Notes: generated from the letters alone by a model not told the origin. 64,000 nt of DNA from Levilactobacillus tujiorum (GCF_012641185.1 NZ_JAAXLK010000010.1:1-64000); one strand, 5' to 3'. Shown: positions 1-8,601, counted from the first letter of the stretch. Made by a program: numbers and translations.

Positions 1-159
1 CAGAGCTGAGGCTCTTTTTCTGCACTTAAAAGGTGAAAACGTAAAATTCCCATCAAGCACTTGAATCATGTGTTTGATGGGGATTTTGGAGTTTCTGGTG
101 AATAATTCAGGATTAAACATTTCATAATTGCTGAGAAATTGTTTTGCTTTCTTTTTCAT
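1..159 (-). CDS. Partial unidentified ORF running off the left edge
   Basis: An open frame of 53 codons starts at an ATG (159-157, minus strand). A good ribosome site, GAGGTG, lies about 9 nt upstream, and the frame is open to the window edge. The N-terminus is basic (MKKKAKQFLSNYEMFNPEL). I do not recognise the family. The short basic start would suit a transposase or a remnant of one, but nothing here proves it. A small hairpin with a T-run (AGAGC-tgag-GCTCT, about 2-15) lies inside the frame, which weakens the case for an intact gene. Confidence 0.4.
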   Translation of the reverse strand, partial: MKKKAKQFLSNYEMFNPELFTRNSKIPIKHMIQVLDGNFTFSPFKCRKRASAL

Positions 160-208
160 AATGATGCTCACCTCAAATTTTCTGGTCTACTCGAGAAGAC
201 AGTTATAT

Positions 209-222
209 TGTACGCGCTTTCA
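209..222. promoter_or_regulatory. cre-like box upstream of the AraC gene
   Basis: On the minus strand the site reads TGAAAGCGCGTACA, close to the CcpA cre consensus. A TATAAT -10 lies at 241-246 on the plus strand with a poor -35. CcpA control is inferred. Confidence 0.3.
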
Positions 223-365
223 CCAGCTGCTCGAAACTGATATAATGATAGAAAAGGTGGACGATTATGAATTGATGCCACAAATCTGGTAGACAATATT
301 CAGATAAATATGCATAGAAGTGGACAATTTAACAAAAATATCAATTGAAGGTGGATGAATGTCAG

Positions 366-1268
366 ATGAAGGAACATGAGCCAATTACGATTTTGAATAG
401 TGATCGTCCATTTCATCATTTTGTAGCTGGGCGCTATACTGCCAAGTCGGGGTGGCAACACCAGGCGACAACATTAAGCGACAATTATGAATTGATCATT
501 GGTGTTAAAGGCGTTGCTTATCTGACAGTCAACGGAACGAATCATGAACTAAGCCGAGGAAAGTTCATGTTGGTTCCGAGTGAAGCGACGGTGACGGGGT
601 ATCAAAAGTCACCAAGGGATGTGGAATACTATTGGTTTCATTTTTATCCTAAAGACCAAGTGAAGACACTCACGCAAGAAGAGTTGCTGGCAGCATTGGA
701 CGATCGCGATCGGTTGAGTCGGATTATCAACTACGCCATTTTACCAGCGGAATATACAATTGATAATTTTGATAACATCTTGGCAAGTGCTAATGAGGTG
801 TTGGCAGTTTCGCAGGAAATTAATTATACGGATGCCATTATGTCGTACAGCGTGACTAAATTAGCCTTGCAGATTGCAAATGATTTTGTGAATTCGCTTC
901 ACCGCCTGGTTAAGGAAAATCCCAAGGCACGGTTAATCAAAGATTGGATTCGCGCCAATCTTAATTACACTCTGGGGGTGAAGGATGTCGCGAGCCACTT
1001 TGATTTAAACTATCGCTATTTGAGTCAGTTATTAAAATCAGAGACAGGGTTTACGGTAGAAAACTACATCATTTTTTTGAAGATTAATATCGCCAAAAGA
1101 TTACTGCTCGAATCCAATTTGCCGTTGAAGGTGATTGCTGATCGGGCTTACTTTAATGACGAAAAGTATTTTCTGCGATTATTTAAGAAGAAAGTTGGTG
1201 TGACGCCGACGAATTATCGTAAGAATTACATGAAAGGTTTTCTAGTTACTGGAAATCAGTCAGAATAA
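366..1268 (+). CDS. AraC-family transcriptional regulator
   Basis: This is a 300-residue regulator. It has an N-terminal cupin-like sensor region (about residues 1-140) and a C-terminal AraC-type double helix-turn-helix (about 195-295) with the typical 'IADRAYFNDEKYFLRLFKKKVGVTPTNYR' type ending. The frame could open at TTG 345, but AAGGTGG at 348-354 is correctly spaced for ATG 366. It lies just upstream of, and codirectional with, a sugar-porter MFS and a KduD-like dehydrogenase, so it probably senses a sugar or uronate and controls them. A strong terminator separates it from the transporter, so it is transcribed alone. The ligand is unknown. Confidence 0.85.
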   Translation: MKEHEPITILNSDRPFHHFVAGRYTAKSGWQHQATTLSDNYELIIGVKGVAYLTVNGTNHELSRGKFMLVPSEATVTGYQKSPRDVEYYWFHFYPKDQVKTLTQEELLAALDDRDRLSRIINYAILPAEYTIDNFDNILASANEVLAVSQEINYTDAIMSYSVTKLALQIANDFVNSLHRLVKENPKARLIKDWIRANLNYTLGVKDVASHFDLNYRYLSQLLKSETGFTVENYIIFLKINIAKRLLLESNLPLKVIADRAYFNDEKYFLRLFKKKVGVTPTNYRKNYMKGFLVTGNQSE

Positions 1269-1321
1269 TTTAATTTGCGATTTTGATAGACTTCCAAGCG
1301 TTTTTTTGAATAGCAGTTAAG

Positions 1322-1364
1322 ACAGCGACTAATCCCATCAATCTGGGATTAGTCGCTGTTTTTA
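1322..1364 (+). terminator. Rho-independent terminator after the AraC gene
   Basis: A perfect 16-bp stem (1322-1337 with 1344-1359) closes a 6-nt loop and is followed by a T-run. Confidence 0.9.
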
Positions 1365-1407
1365 ACAAACCATCAAATGAAAAATATAAAATTTTTGGTC
1401 TAGACAA

Positions 1408-1436
1408 TTGCGCATTTAAAAGGGGACGCGTACACT
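1408..1436 (+). promoter_or_regulatory. Promoter of the MFS transporter
   Basis: TTGCGC (1408-1413), a 17-nt spacer, and TACACT (1431-1436). The cre-like box at 1442-1455 covers the expected transcription start. Confidence 0.55.
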
Positions 1437-1441
1437 GTACA

Positions 1442-1455
1442 AGTAAGCGGTTACA
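1442..1455. promoter_or_regulatory. cre-like operator
   Basis: AGTAAGCGGTTACA differs from the palindromic cre TGTAAGCGnTTACA at the first two positions. Its place at the transcription start fits roadblock-type catabolite repression of the transporter. Confidence 0.6.
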
Positions 1456-1503
1456 CAAATATTTATATAGGGAAAGTTAGCACTTATTGCGGAGGGTGGA
1501 AAA

Positions 1504-2865
1504 ATGATGAATCGACACTTGAGTACCTTCTTTATTTTTACATTTGGTGCCTTGGGGGGCCTGTTGTTTGGTTTTGATACGGGGATTATTTCCGGGGCGT
1601 CGCCATTAATTGAGAATAATTTCAGTCTGAATATTGCGCAGACTGGGTTTATTACCTCGTCCGTGCTGATCGGTTCGTCCGTGGGGGCCTTAGGCGTCGG
1701 ACCGTTAGCTGACAAATATGGGCGGAAACGGCTGCTGATCTTAGCGGCAATCCTGTTCTTGCTCGGGTCATCACTCTCCATGGTGGCCATTGGGTTCTGG
1801 TCGATGGTCGTCGCCCGGATTATCTTGGGACTGGCCGTTGGATCTGCGTCAGCCTTGACGCCAGCTTACCTAGCCGAATTGGCACCTGCGGAACGGCGGG
1901 GGTCGCTGGGAACCTTATTTCAACTGATGATTACCTTAGGGATTCTGTTGGCCTACGTCTCTAATCTGGGCTTCTTGAATCACAACCTACTGGGCATTCG
2001 TGATTGGCGTTGGATGTTGGGATCAGCGTTGATTCCAGCGGCGCTACTACTGATTGGTGGCCTATTGTTGCCCGAATCACCACGGTTCCTTGCCGAACAG
2101 GGCCATAATGAACAAGCGCTGAGTGTATTGAAGCTGTTGCGTAAGAATACGACGGATGATCCGGAAAAAGAACTGGCAGATATCAAGGTCGTCGCGCAAC
2201 AGCCTAAGGGTGGTTTGAAGGAACTCTTCACGGTGGCCCGGCCCGCGGTGATCGTTGCCGTAGGGATTATGCTGCTACAACAGTTAGTCGGGATTAACTC
2301 GGTGATCTACTTCCTGCCGCAAGTGTTTATCAAAGGCTTCGGTTTCGCTGAAGGCAGTGCCATTTGGATTTCCGTCGGGATTGGGGTCGTAAACTTTGTC
2401 GTGACGGTCCTGGCAACCTTCATCATGGATAAATTCAACCGGAAGACATTCCTGATGTTTGGATCAATTGTGATGGCCGTCTCGTTAGGGATCCTCGCGG
2501 TTATGAACTTTACCATGGATATTCACACCACGGCAGTGCCAACCATGATTTTGATCGCCATCTATATTTTCGGGTTCGCCATTTCCTGGGGGCCGATTGC
2601 TTGGGTCACGATTGGGGAAATCTTCCCACTGAGTGTCCGGGGAATTGGGTCATCGATCGGATCAGCGGCTAACTGGATTGGGAATTTTCTAGTGTCACAG
2701 TTCTTCCTAGTGATGTTGGCTTACTTCCACAACAATGTCGGTGGGCCGTTCGCCGTCTTTGCCGTCTTTGCAGTCTTGTCGATGTTCTTCGTCCATTACC
2801 TGGTCCCAGAAACACGGGGCAAGTCATTGGAAGAAATTGAAATGGAACTGCGTCATCAAAAGTAA
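1504..2865 (+). CDS. Sugar-porter family MFS proton symporter
   Basis: The 453-residue protein has 12 predicted membrane segments and the sugar-porter signatures: 'GGLLFGFDTGIISGA' near the N-terminus, GRKR after TM2, 'PESPRF' near 200 and 'PETRGKSLEEIE' at the C-terminus. It resembles xylose/arabinose:H+ symporters (XylT/AraE type), but its neighbours suggest a uronate-like or other sugar-acid substrate. RBS GGAGGG (about 1491) is well placed for ATG 1504; ATG 1507 is also possible. A cre-like box covers the promoter, and the AraC regulator upstream is the likely specific activator. Confidence 0.85.
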   Translation: MMNRHLSTFFIFTFGALGGLLFGFDTGIISGASPLIENNFSLNIAQTGFITSSVLIGSSVGALGVGPLADKYGRKRLLILAAILFLLGSSLSMVAIGFWSMVVARIILGLAVGSASALTPAYLAELAPAERRGSLGTLFQLMITLGILLAYVSNLGFLNHNLLGIRDWRWMLGSALIPAALLLIGGLLLPESPRFLAEQGHNEQALSVLKLLRKNTTDDPEKELADIKVVAQQPKGGLKELFTVARPAVIVAVGIMLLQQLVGINSVIYFLPQVFIKGFGFAEGSAIWISVGIGVVNFVVTVLATFIMDKFNRKTFLMFGSIVMAVSLGILAVMNFTMDIHTTAVPTMILIAIYIFGFAISWGPIAWVTIGEIFPLSVRGIGSSIGSAANWIGNFLVSQFFLVMLAYFHNNVGGPFAVFAVFAVLSMFFVHYLVPETRGKSLEEIEMELRHQK

Positions 2866-2881
2866 TTTAATAACAGAATTC

Positions 2882-2926
2882 GGCCGCCCACTAGCGCTTA
2901 ACGATAACGCAGTGGGCGGCCTTTTT
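2882..2926 (+). terminator. Terminator after the MFS gene
   Basis: An 11-bp GC-rich stem, GGCCGCCCACT (2882-2892) with AGTGGGCGGCC (2911-2921), is followed by TTTTT. It separates transport from the downstream dehydrogenase. Confidence 0.85.
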
Positions 2927-2979
2927 AGGGGATTAATCAATTCTTTCCGGTTTTGATGAAACGGTGATAAAATTAAAAA

Positions 2980-2993
2980 TGAAAGCGCATTAC
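2980..2993. promoter_or_regulatory. Weak cre-like box before the SDR gene
   Basis: TGAAAGCGCATTAC has the cre left half and core but a poor right half. It lies directly upstream of the RBS. Confidence 0.3.
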
Positions 2994-3008
2994 TAAGGAG
3001 TGGATTGG

Positions 3009-3782
3009 ATGTCAGATTTTAATCGTGAAAGTTTCTCGTTAAAGGGCCAAGTGGCGATTATCACCGGTGGCGCGCGGGGACTCGGTAAGTTTTATACGAC
3101 CGCATTGTCTCTGTATGGTGCCGACGTGATGGTGGTCAGTCGGACCCAGAACGGCTGGGAAGAGATTCGCCAAGTTGTTGAGCAGAATGGGCAACGCGTG
3201 GGCTTCCTGCAGCAAGATGTTACGGCGCCAGGCGCAGCCGATAAGATTATTGCGGCCACGCTCAAGGAATTCGACCACTTCGACATTCTCGTGAATAATG
3301 CGGGCGTGATTATCAGAAATGACGTGCTGGATTACAAGGATGAAGACTGGCAAAAGGTGATTGATATTAATTTGAACGCCACCTATTACCTGGCCCATGC
3401 CGCGGCCAAAGTGTTGACCAAGCAAAAGCACGGCAAGATCATTAACATCGGGTCGATGCTGTCGTACCGGGCTGGAAAATACATCTTCCCGTATACCGCT
3501 AGCAAACACGCGGTACTTGGCCTGACGCGGGCATATGCCGACGCGTTAGCCAAGGATAATGTTCAAGTCAATGGTTTAGCACCGGGTTATATTAGTACCG
3601 ATATGACTAAGGCATTGCAAGAAGATCCCGTCCGCGGACCAGAAATTGCGGCCCACATTCCTAGTGGCGACTGGGGTGTACCCGCTGATCTGATGGGGCC
3701 CATGATTTTCCTCGCCAGTCACGCTTCCGATTACGTGACGGGTGTGATGATCCCTGTCGATGGGGGCTACTTACTGCGGTAA
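3009..3782 (+). CDS. kduD: SDR dehydrogenase, KduD-like (2-dehydro-3-deoxy-D-gluconate 5-dehydrogenase type)
   Basis: A 257-residue classical short-chain dehydrogenase. It has the nucleotide-binding TGGARGLG (about residues 19-26), NNAG, the catalytic Tyr-x3-Lys in 'YTASKH', and a C-terminal 'GDWGVPADLMGPMIFLAS...SDYVTG' block very like that of E. coli KduD. KduD interconverts keto-deoxy-uronates in pectin breakdown; gluconate 5-dehydrogenase is the main alternative. AAGGAG (2995-3000) fits ATG 3009; the GTG at 3000 overlaps that ribosome site. It is codirectional with the MFS and AraC genes, and its end overlaps the convergent WYL regulator by 12 nt. No KdgK or KdgA is nearby. Confidence 0.75.
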   Translation: MSDFNRESFSLKGQVAIITGGARGLGKFYTTALSLYGADVMVVSRTQNGWEEIRQVVEQNGQRVGFLQQDVTAPGAADKIIAATLKEFDHFDILVNNAGVIIRNDVLDYKDEDWQKVIDINLNATYYLAHAAAKVLTKQKHGKIINIGSMLSYRAGKYIFPYTASKHAVLGLTRAYADALAKDNVQVNGLAPGYISTDMTKALQEDPVRGPEIAAHIPSGDWGVPADLMGPMIFLASHASDYVTGVMIPVDGGYLLR

Positions 3783-4733
3783 TTGCGCGAGTAAGTGTGT
3801 GAGTGATTTTTTCAAATAGGTCAGAAGAGGCGTCGGCGCTTGGGTCATTTGAGCACCGGCGCCTAAGTATAGGTACCAGCGCGTGAAGTCGGTTACCTGC
3901 TGCGGATCGTCAGGATTCAGGTAGCATTCCAAGACGGCGGTCTGTTGAAAAGCATCACGGTACTGCAGCGTCGCGGTTGGGTGCGGGTGATGGTGAAATT
4001 GTTGAATCGCATCGGCGTTTAACGTCAAGGTAACGTTGGGTTGCGGCCGCGATTGCTTGATGGCTCGTTCAATCGCGGCGGGCTTCACAGCCTGTTCTTT
4101 AGCGACCGGGGCCACTTGGGTGAGCTGATCAACCGGAATCTGCTTAAACTGCTGTTGATCGAGTAGCCAGACCTCAACATACCAACTATTTTGGCGGTTG
4201 AAGACGTGGCGAGCCCAAGCCGTCATGGTCTGATCAGCCGTCGTCAGGATGAGTTGGCGCGTCGTCAGGCAGGTATTGAGGAGAAGCTTGAGCTGGGCCG
4301 GTGCGTAGTCGGTCAGCTCCGTCAGCTTGGGATTGCGGGAGTTGGTGTGGTCAAAGACCAGCAGTTCTTGGAGCGTTAAGAGGTCGTCTTGCTGGGTCTG
4401 CGAGGCGATGGCCACGAGCTTCTCCGTTAGTGTGTTGCGGTTCTGTAGATAAGGAAGCTGGGTGTTCAACGTCGCCAAGAAGCTAACGAAAAGGGCCTTG
4501 AGCTCTTCACTGTTAAATTGCACGGCGGGAAGCAGTTGGTTCTGCAGCACGGCGTAGCCCCCATCGCGGCCGACACTAGCAGTCAGTGGCATGCCGAGTT
4601 CTTGAATGGTGTTGAGGTCACGAATCGCGGTGCTCCGGGAGATGTGAAACTGGTTGACGAGCTCACGAATGGTGAAATATTGACGGTTGTTGATGTAGCG
4701 CATCATGGTGTTAATCCGGTCAGTTTTGTTCAT
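3771..4733 (-). CDS. YafY-type HTH/WYL-domain regulator
   Basis: A 320-residue protein. The N-terminal winged helix (about residues 1-60, 'MNKTDRINTMMRYINNRQYF') is followed by a linker and a WYL-like ligand-sensing domain ('YVEVWLLDQQQFKQIPVDQL'). GGAG sits 8 nt before ATG 4733; an upstream in-frame start at 4757 has no RBS. It is divergent from the GyrI-like gene at 4815, the usual arrangement of a local regulator and its target. WYL proteins often sense nucleic-acid ligands or small molecules, but no ligand can be inferred here. Confidence 0.8.
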   Translation of the reverse strand: MNKTDRINTMMRYINNRQYFTIRELVNQFHISRSTAIRDLNTIQELGMPLTASVGRDGGYAVLQNQLLPAVQFNSEELKALFVSFLATLNTQLPYLQNRNTLTEKLVAIASQTQQDDLLTLQELLVFDHTNSRNPKLTELTDYAPAQLKLLLNTCLTTRQLILTTADQTMTAWARHVFNRQNSWYVEVWLLDQQQFKQIPVDQLTQVAPVAKEQAVKPAAIERAIKQSRPQPNVTLTLNADAIQQFHHHPHPTATLQYRDAFQQTAVLECYLNPDDPQQVTDFTRWYLYLGAGAQMTQAPTPLLTYLKKSLTHLLAQLPQ

Positions 4734-4814
4734 GCTAACGTCTCCAAATGGTGTCAATTTTTGAAACGATTAAACGGTATACTGAGCTTAACATTTAAGG
4801 GAGGTCATCACAAT

Positions 4815-5285
4815 ATGGCAGATTACACGATTGAAACGAAAGCAGCGTTTACGGTTTTGGGCATTGGCACAGTCTTAACCGGTGGATTTCCAGAGATGGG
4901 TCAACAGAAGGCTGATTTCTGGCAAAAGATTAATGCCAACCACGTACTGGACGATTTAGACGGAATTAATGACTATCCATTTGCCGTCAATGAAGCACTC
5001 AATGGCGAATTTCATTACTATGCGGGGCGTGAAGTAACGGCGGATTCAACGGCTGCGGCAGATCAACGGTTGATTGAATTTCCAGCGGGTAAGTATTTGG
5101 TGATCAAGGGCACGGCCGCCGATCAAATGGGGTTGTATAATGCACTGGAAGGGCCAGCCTTTGGCGAGATCTTGCCCCAGTTAACGGACTACGCTTACGT
5201 GGGTGGCCCCAACACATCTTACATGACGAGCTTGGATGAAGCGGGTGCTCATGGCGAAATGTTAGTACCACTGGTCGAAAAGTAA
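4815..5285 (+). CDS. GyrI-like small-molecule-binding protein
   Basis: A 156-residue stand-alone AraC effector-binding / GyrI-like domain with no DNA-binding part. Family features seen are 'FEIP/EFPAGKYLVIKGTA' near residue 95 and a 'WxxINAN' helix. The GGGAGGTC RBS is well spaced before ATG 4815; the open frame further upstream overlaps the divergent regulator and is not coding. Such proteins bind cationic or lipophilic compounds and may sequester toxic molecules or act as sensors. It is followed after 15 nt by a second GyrI-like gene, probably in the same operon. Confidence 0.75.
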   Translation: MADYTIETKAAFTVLGIGTVLTGGFPEMGQQKADFWQKINANHVLDDLDGINDYPFAVNEALNGEFHYYAGREVTADSTAAADQRLIEFPAGKYLVIKGTAADQMGLYNALEGPAFGEILPQLTDYAYVGGPNTSYMTSLDEAGAHGEMLVPLVEK

Positions 5286-5292
5286 GGAGAGG

Positions 5293-5308
5293 TGTTTCAC
5301 GTGAAACA
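5293..5308. other. parS-type centromere site (perfect 16-bp palindrome)
   Basis: TGTTTCACGTGAAACA matches the conserved chromosomal parS bound by ParB/Spo0J. It overlaps the start codon region of the following gene. ParB binding is inferred from the sequence match. The site implies proximity to oriC. Confidence 0.75.
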
Positions 5309-5927
5309 TGAATGGCGGAAAGCCGAAAAAGCTTGGTATTTGCCCAAGCAACCCACAATTTTAACATTGCCCCGGCTGAATTTTATCACGCTGACGGGAA
5401 ATGGCGATCCTAATCAGCCACAGTTCGGTGAGCAGGTGAGTGCGCTGTATCCGGTGGCCTATGATCTCCGGATGGCGTTGAAACGTGGTGACTTGGGTGA
5501 ACCCTACGAATACACGGTGTACCCCCTGGAAGGGGTCTGGACCACCAGTGATGGCTCACGCGGGGTGAATTTGAACAAGGCCGCTTTGCAATATAAGATT
5601 ATGTTGCGCCAGCCAGATCGACTGACCGAGCAGGACTTTGAAGCCAGTCGGGCTCGCGTGATGGCGAAGAAGCAGATTCTATGGTTGGCCGAGCTGCGGT
5701 GGGAGTCGTACGAAGAAGGCCAAGTCTTGCAGACCATCCATCACGGCCCGTTTGACGATGAACCCACAACCTTTGCCCAGCTACAAGCCGTTCTGAAGGA
5801 AAAGAAGTTGAAAGTTATCCCCACGATGGGTGATTACTGGCATCGGGAGATCTATCTGACGGATGCCCGGCGAACGGCGCCGGAAAAGGCCAAGACGGTA
5901 TTACGATATCGGGTAGCGCCGGAATAG
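5301..5927 (+). CDS. GyrI-like domain protein (YdeI/SAV2568-like)
   Basis: About 208 residues of the GyrI-like family, with 'RLNFITLTGNGDPN', 'YPVAYDLR', 'YTVYPLEGVW' and 'TIHHGPFDDEPTTFAQL'. AAGGAG at 5284-5289 favours GTG 5301; GTG 5292 lies only 2 nt from it. The first codons are formed by the parS palindrome (5293-5308), so the N-terminal MKH is constrained by the site. It is probably cotranscribed with the GyrI-like gene 15 nt upstream. Function is likely binding of small hydrophobic or cationic molecules; no enzyme activity is evident. Confidence 0.75.
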   Translation: MKHEWRKAEKAWYLPKQPTILTLPRLNFITLTGNGDPNQPQFGEQVSALYPVAYDLRMALKRGDLGEPYEYTVYPLEGVWTTSDGSRGVNLNKAALQYKIMLRQPDRLTEQDFEASRARVMAKKQILWLAELRWESYEEGQVLQTIHHGPFDDEPTTFAQLQAVLKEKKLKVIPTMGDYWHREIYLTDARRTAPEKAKTVLRYRVAPE

Positions 5928-5984
5928 GTAGTCTGGATTTCGGCTATAGCTCAACGTTTATTAGGACCTTTAAACCATGAGAAG

Positions 5985-6026
5985 ATACAGAAAAAGCCAC
6001 CTCGTGTGAGGTGACTTTTTCTGTAT
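5985..6026. terminator. Bidirectional terminator
   Basis: An 18-bp stem with one mismatch (5985-6002 with 6009-6026) has A-run and T-run flanks. It serves the GyrI gene on the left and possibly the convergent adh gene. Confidence 0.8.
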
Positions 6027-6091
6027 TAACTGAATTATTTTGAGGGGTTATGCCCTGAAGTGGCGGCTTCAGACCACAACCAGTGACTCAC

Positions 6092-7264
6092 TTATTTAGC
6101 GTCGTAAGCAGCTTGGAAGATCTTGATGATGTCTTCCTTAGTTCCCTTACGAGGGTTAGAGAAGGCGTTCCCGTCCTTCAAGGCGTTTTCGGCCATCAGT
6201 TCGAAGTCTTCTGGCTTAGCACCGATTTCTTTGATGGAAGCTGGGATACCAACATCTTGTGACATTTGCTTCATGGCCTTGATGGACAATTCGGCAGCGT
6301 CACGCGTGGATAAACCAGTCGTGTCTTCACCCATGATTTCGGCTAATTGGGCGAAACGTTCTGGGCAAGCGATGATGTTGTATTGTTCAACGTAAGGCAA
6401 AAGCAAAGCACAGCAGACACCATGAGGGGCGTCGTATTGGCCGCCGAGTTGGTGAGCCATGGCGTGAACGTAACCTAAGTTGGCGTTGTTGAAGGCCATC
6501 CCGGCTAACATTTCAGCTTCGACCATCTTAGTCCGGGCATCGAGGTTGTGACCATTAGCCACAGCTTCACGCAGGGAACCTTCGATTAACTTGATGGCTT
6601 CGACACATTGTGAGTCGGTGATCGGGTTGTGGTCAACGGATACGTAAGGTTCGATGGCTTGGACAAAGGCGTCCATCCCGGTTGCGGCCGTCAGGTTCTT
6701 AGGAATGTCGAGCATCAAAGTTGGGTCGTTGAAGGAAACCAACGGAATGTTCCGCCATGAGACGACCACGAACTTCAAGTGAGTTTCTTCGTTGGTAATA
6801 ACGGCGTGACGGGTTAATTCAGAACCGGTCCCGGCAGTCGTGTTAACGGCGATCAGTGGTGGTAAGGCGTTCTTTAAGGTTTCAATCCCGGCTAACTTAG
6901 TGATGTCATCACCGTTAGTTAAGATGTCACCGGCACCCTTACCAGTATCGTGAGCAGAGCCTCCACCAATCGTGATGATGGAGTCAGCGCCTGAATCTTC
7001 ATATAATTTCTTAACTTCTTTGATATTCCGGATCTTAGGGTTAGGTTCAACGTTGTCGTAAACCACGTAGTCTACCCCAGCAGCTTCAAGAGAAGCAATG
7101 GTTTGTTGAACGGCACCATTTTCCATGCTTTCGAGAATTTTACCAGTCACAATGACGGGCTTCTTCATTCCTAACATCTTTGCACGTTCACCAATCTTGC
7201 TAATTACACCAGGGCCAAAAAAGTTGACACTGGGCATAAGAAAGTCATAACTACGTTCAGCCAT
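6092..7264 (-). CDS. Iron-containing (group III) alcohol dehydrogenase
   Basis: This 390-residue Fe-ADH has NAD-binding 'GGGSAHDTGKG' (about 100-110), 'TTAGTGSE' (142-149) and the metal region. Family ligands are Asp-x3-His, then two His. Here Asp198, His267 and His281 are present, but the second ligand position is Gln202 ('GMDAFVQAIE'), a substitution seen in some subgroups. The likely role is NAD(P)H-dependent reduction of an aldehyde, such as acetaldehyde, propanediol-type or a furan. It has a strong promoter of its own (7324-7352), is transcribed alone, and faces away from the CDF gene. Confidence 0.85.
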   Translation of the reverse strand: MAERSYDFLMPSVNFFGPGVISKIGERAKMLGMKKPVIVTGKILESMENGAVQQTIASLEAAGVDYVVYDNVEPNPKIRNIKEVKKLYEDSGADSIITIGGGSAHDTGKGAGDILTNGDDITKLAGIETLKNALPPLIAVNTTAGTGSELTRHAVITNEETHLKFVVVSWRNIPLVSFNDPTLMLDIPKNLTAATGMDAFVQAIEPYVSVDHNPITDSQCVEAIKLIEGSLREAVANGHNLDARTKMVEAEMLAGMAFNNANLGYVHAMAHQLGGQYDAPHGVCCALLLPYVEQYNIIACPERFAQLAEIMGEDTTGLSTRDAAELSIKAMKQMSQDVGIPASIKEIGAKPEDFELMAENALKDGNAFSNPRKGTKEDIIKIFQAAYDAK

Positions 7265-7617
7265 AATTCAATTTTCCCTCTTTCAGAAGTTTTGAAAATC
7301 CTTAGTACCAATTTCACAAAGTAATTATAACTTAGTCGATTACAGTTTGCAACCGGTTTCGCAAAGTTCGCCCGTTTATTCCTGACGATAGTCGCTATAA
7401 GCGGCGTGGTTAAAGGGTTTACTTACTTCAAAAATAAAGCCAAATAATCTTGGGAAACGCGCAATTCCAATTAATGAAAACAATAACAAGTTGACTAGTC
7501 AACACAAAAATATTGGGGGTATTTATAAATTTCATATACATTAGTAGTCGGTCGGGAACGTTTCTTTCATCAAAGTGGGTATAATGAAAGTATCTTGAGA
7601 CGTGAGAAGGTATCGGT
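7265..7617. other. Divergent intergenic region between adh and the CDF gene
   Basis: 353 bp with no gene. It holds the adh promoter and, for the right-hand gene, a TATAAT at 7580-7585. A palindrome-like TTTGC-AACCGGTT-tc-GCAAA (about 7346-7365) overlaps the adh -35 and could be an operator. A Rex-like half site (TTGTGAAA, minus strand, about 7311-7318) lies near the adh start. The middle (about 7380-7550) shows nothing recognisable. Confidence 0.5.
7324..7352 (-). promoter_or_regulatory. adh promoter
   Basis: On the minus strand, TTGCAA (7352-7347), a 17-nt spacer and a perfect TATAAT (7329-7324). Confidence 0.75.
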
Positions 7618-8601
7618 ATGAAAAATATGGATGCGCACAGACGCAGTGAACAAGCTGTATGGCAAGCGCGTCAACAGACGGAATTGACAAAATTAAAGGG
7701 TGCCCAGCACCACTTAAGCTTGAATGTCGGGGCCTACTTGGCCATTTCGCTAATCGAATTCTACCTAGCGTTGGTGGGCCATTCGCAGACCCTGCGCGCC
7801 GACGCGTTTAACAATCTCTCGGGGATAATTTCGTCGGTGCTACTGATGATTGGTATCCATATCGCCCGGGATATTCACGATGATGATTTGATGGGGAAGC
7901 CGCTACCCGAAGACATTGGTAATAGTGGCCAGCGCCTACAATTGACGCGGTTTCATTACGAAACGGTCTTTACGCTGATCACGGGAATCGTCATGATCGC
8001 CATTGCCGCCAGCGTTATTTTCTCCGGGATCAAGAGCTTGATGCACACCGAAACGCAGGCGGTGCCTCAACCGATTACGTTAGTCGGCGCGGCCGTGGCA
8101 ACGGCCATTATGCTGGTCGTCTGGTGGCTGAATCGGCGCGCCGGACGCAAGCTACAGAACGCAGCATTGACGGCGGCAGCGCAGGACAGCTTGAGTGATG
8201 CGGTCACCAGCTTGGGAACCATGGTGGCGATTGGTGGCGCGCTTCTATTTAAATTGAGCTGGCTAGATGGTGTTGCCAGTATCCTTGTCGGGCTCTTCAT
8301 CCTGAGCTCGGGGATTAAGATTTTTCGTGAGAGTAGTCTTAACTTGGCGGATTACTTCGATCCCAAAGTGGAAGAGCAATTTCGACAAGCTGCCGCAGAA
8401 TTTCCTGCGGTGCGCCAGGTCATGGAGCTGAAAGCCCACTATAATGGCAACGTGGTGACGCTGGAACTGGTCATTGCGGTGGATCCGCACATGGAAGTGC
8501 AGGATAGCTACCGGTTGGGTGAAGAGATCGAAGCGGCGATGCGTTTGAAATTCGGCATTGTAGACACTGATGTGATGGCGATTCCGGCGACGGTGAGCTA
8601 A
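7618..8601 (+). CDS. Cation diffusion facilitator (CDF) metal exporter
   Basis: A 327-residue CDF protein: a cytoplasmic N-terminus, six predicted membrane segments (about residues 35-230) and a C-terminal cytoplasmic domain ('FPAVRQVMELKAHYNGNVVTLELVIAVDP'). The intramembrane site combines 'RADAFNNLSG' in TM2 with 'AQDSLSDAVTS' in TM5. A DxxxD motif in TM5 is typical of Mn/Fe-type rather than Zn-type CDFs. It exports divalent metal by proton antiport. It is a single-gene unit with its own -10 (7580-7585) and terminator. Confidence 0.85.
   Translation: MKNMDAHRRSEQAVWQARQQTELTKLKGAQHHLSLNVGAYLAISLIEFYLALVGHSQTLRADAFNNLSGIISSVLLMIGIHIARDIHDDDLMGKPLPEDIGNSGQRLQLTRFHYETVFTLITGIVMIAIAASVIFSGIKSLMHTETQAVPQPITLVGAAVATAIMLVVWWLNRRAGRKLQNAALTAAAQDSLSDAVTSLGTMVAIGGALLFKLSWLDGVASILVGLFILSSGIKIFRESSLNLADYFDPKVEEQFRQAAAEFPAVRQVMELKAHYNGNVVTLELVIAVDPHMEVQDSYRLGEEIEAAMRLKFGIVDTDVMAIPATVS

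Noticed and set aside
4518-5285. 255-residue version of the first GyrI-like protein
   Set aside because: The first 99 codons overlap the divergent regulator; RBS and homology place the start at 4815.
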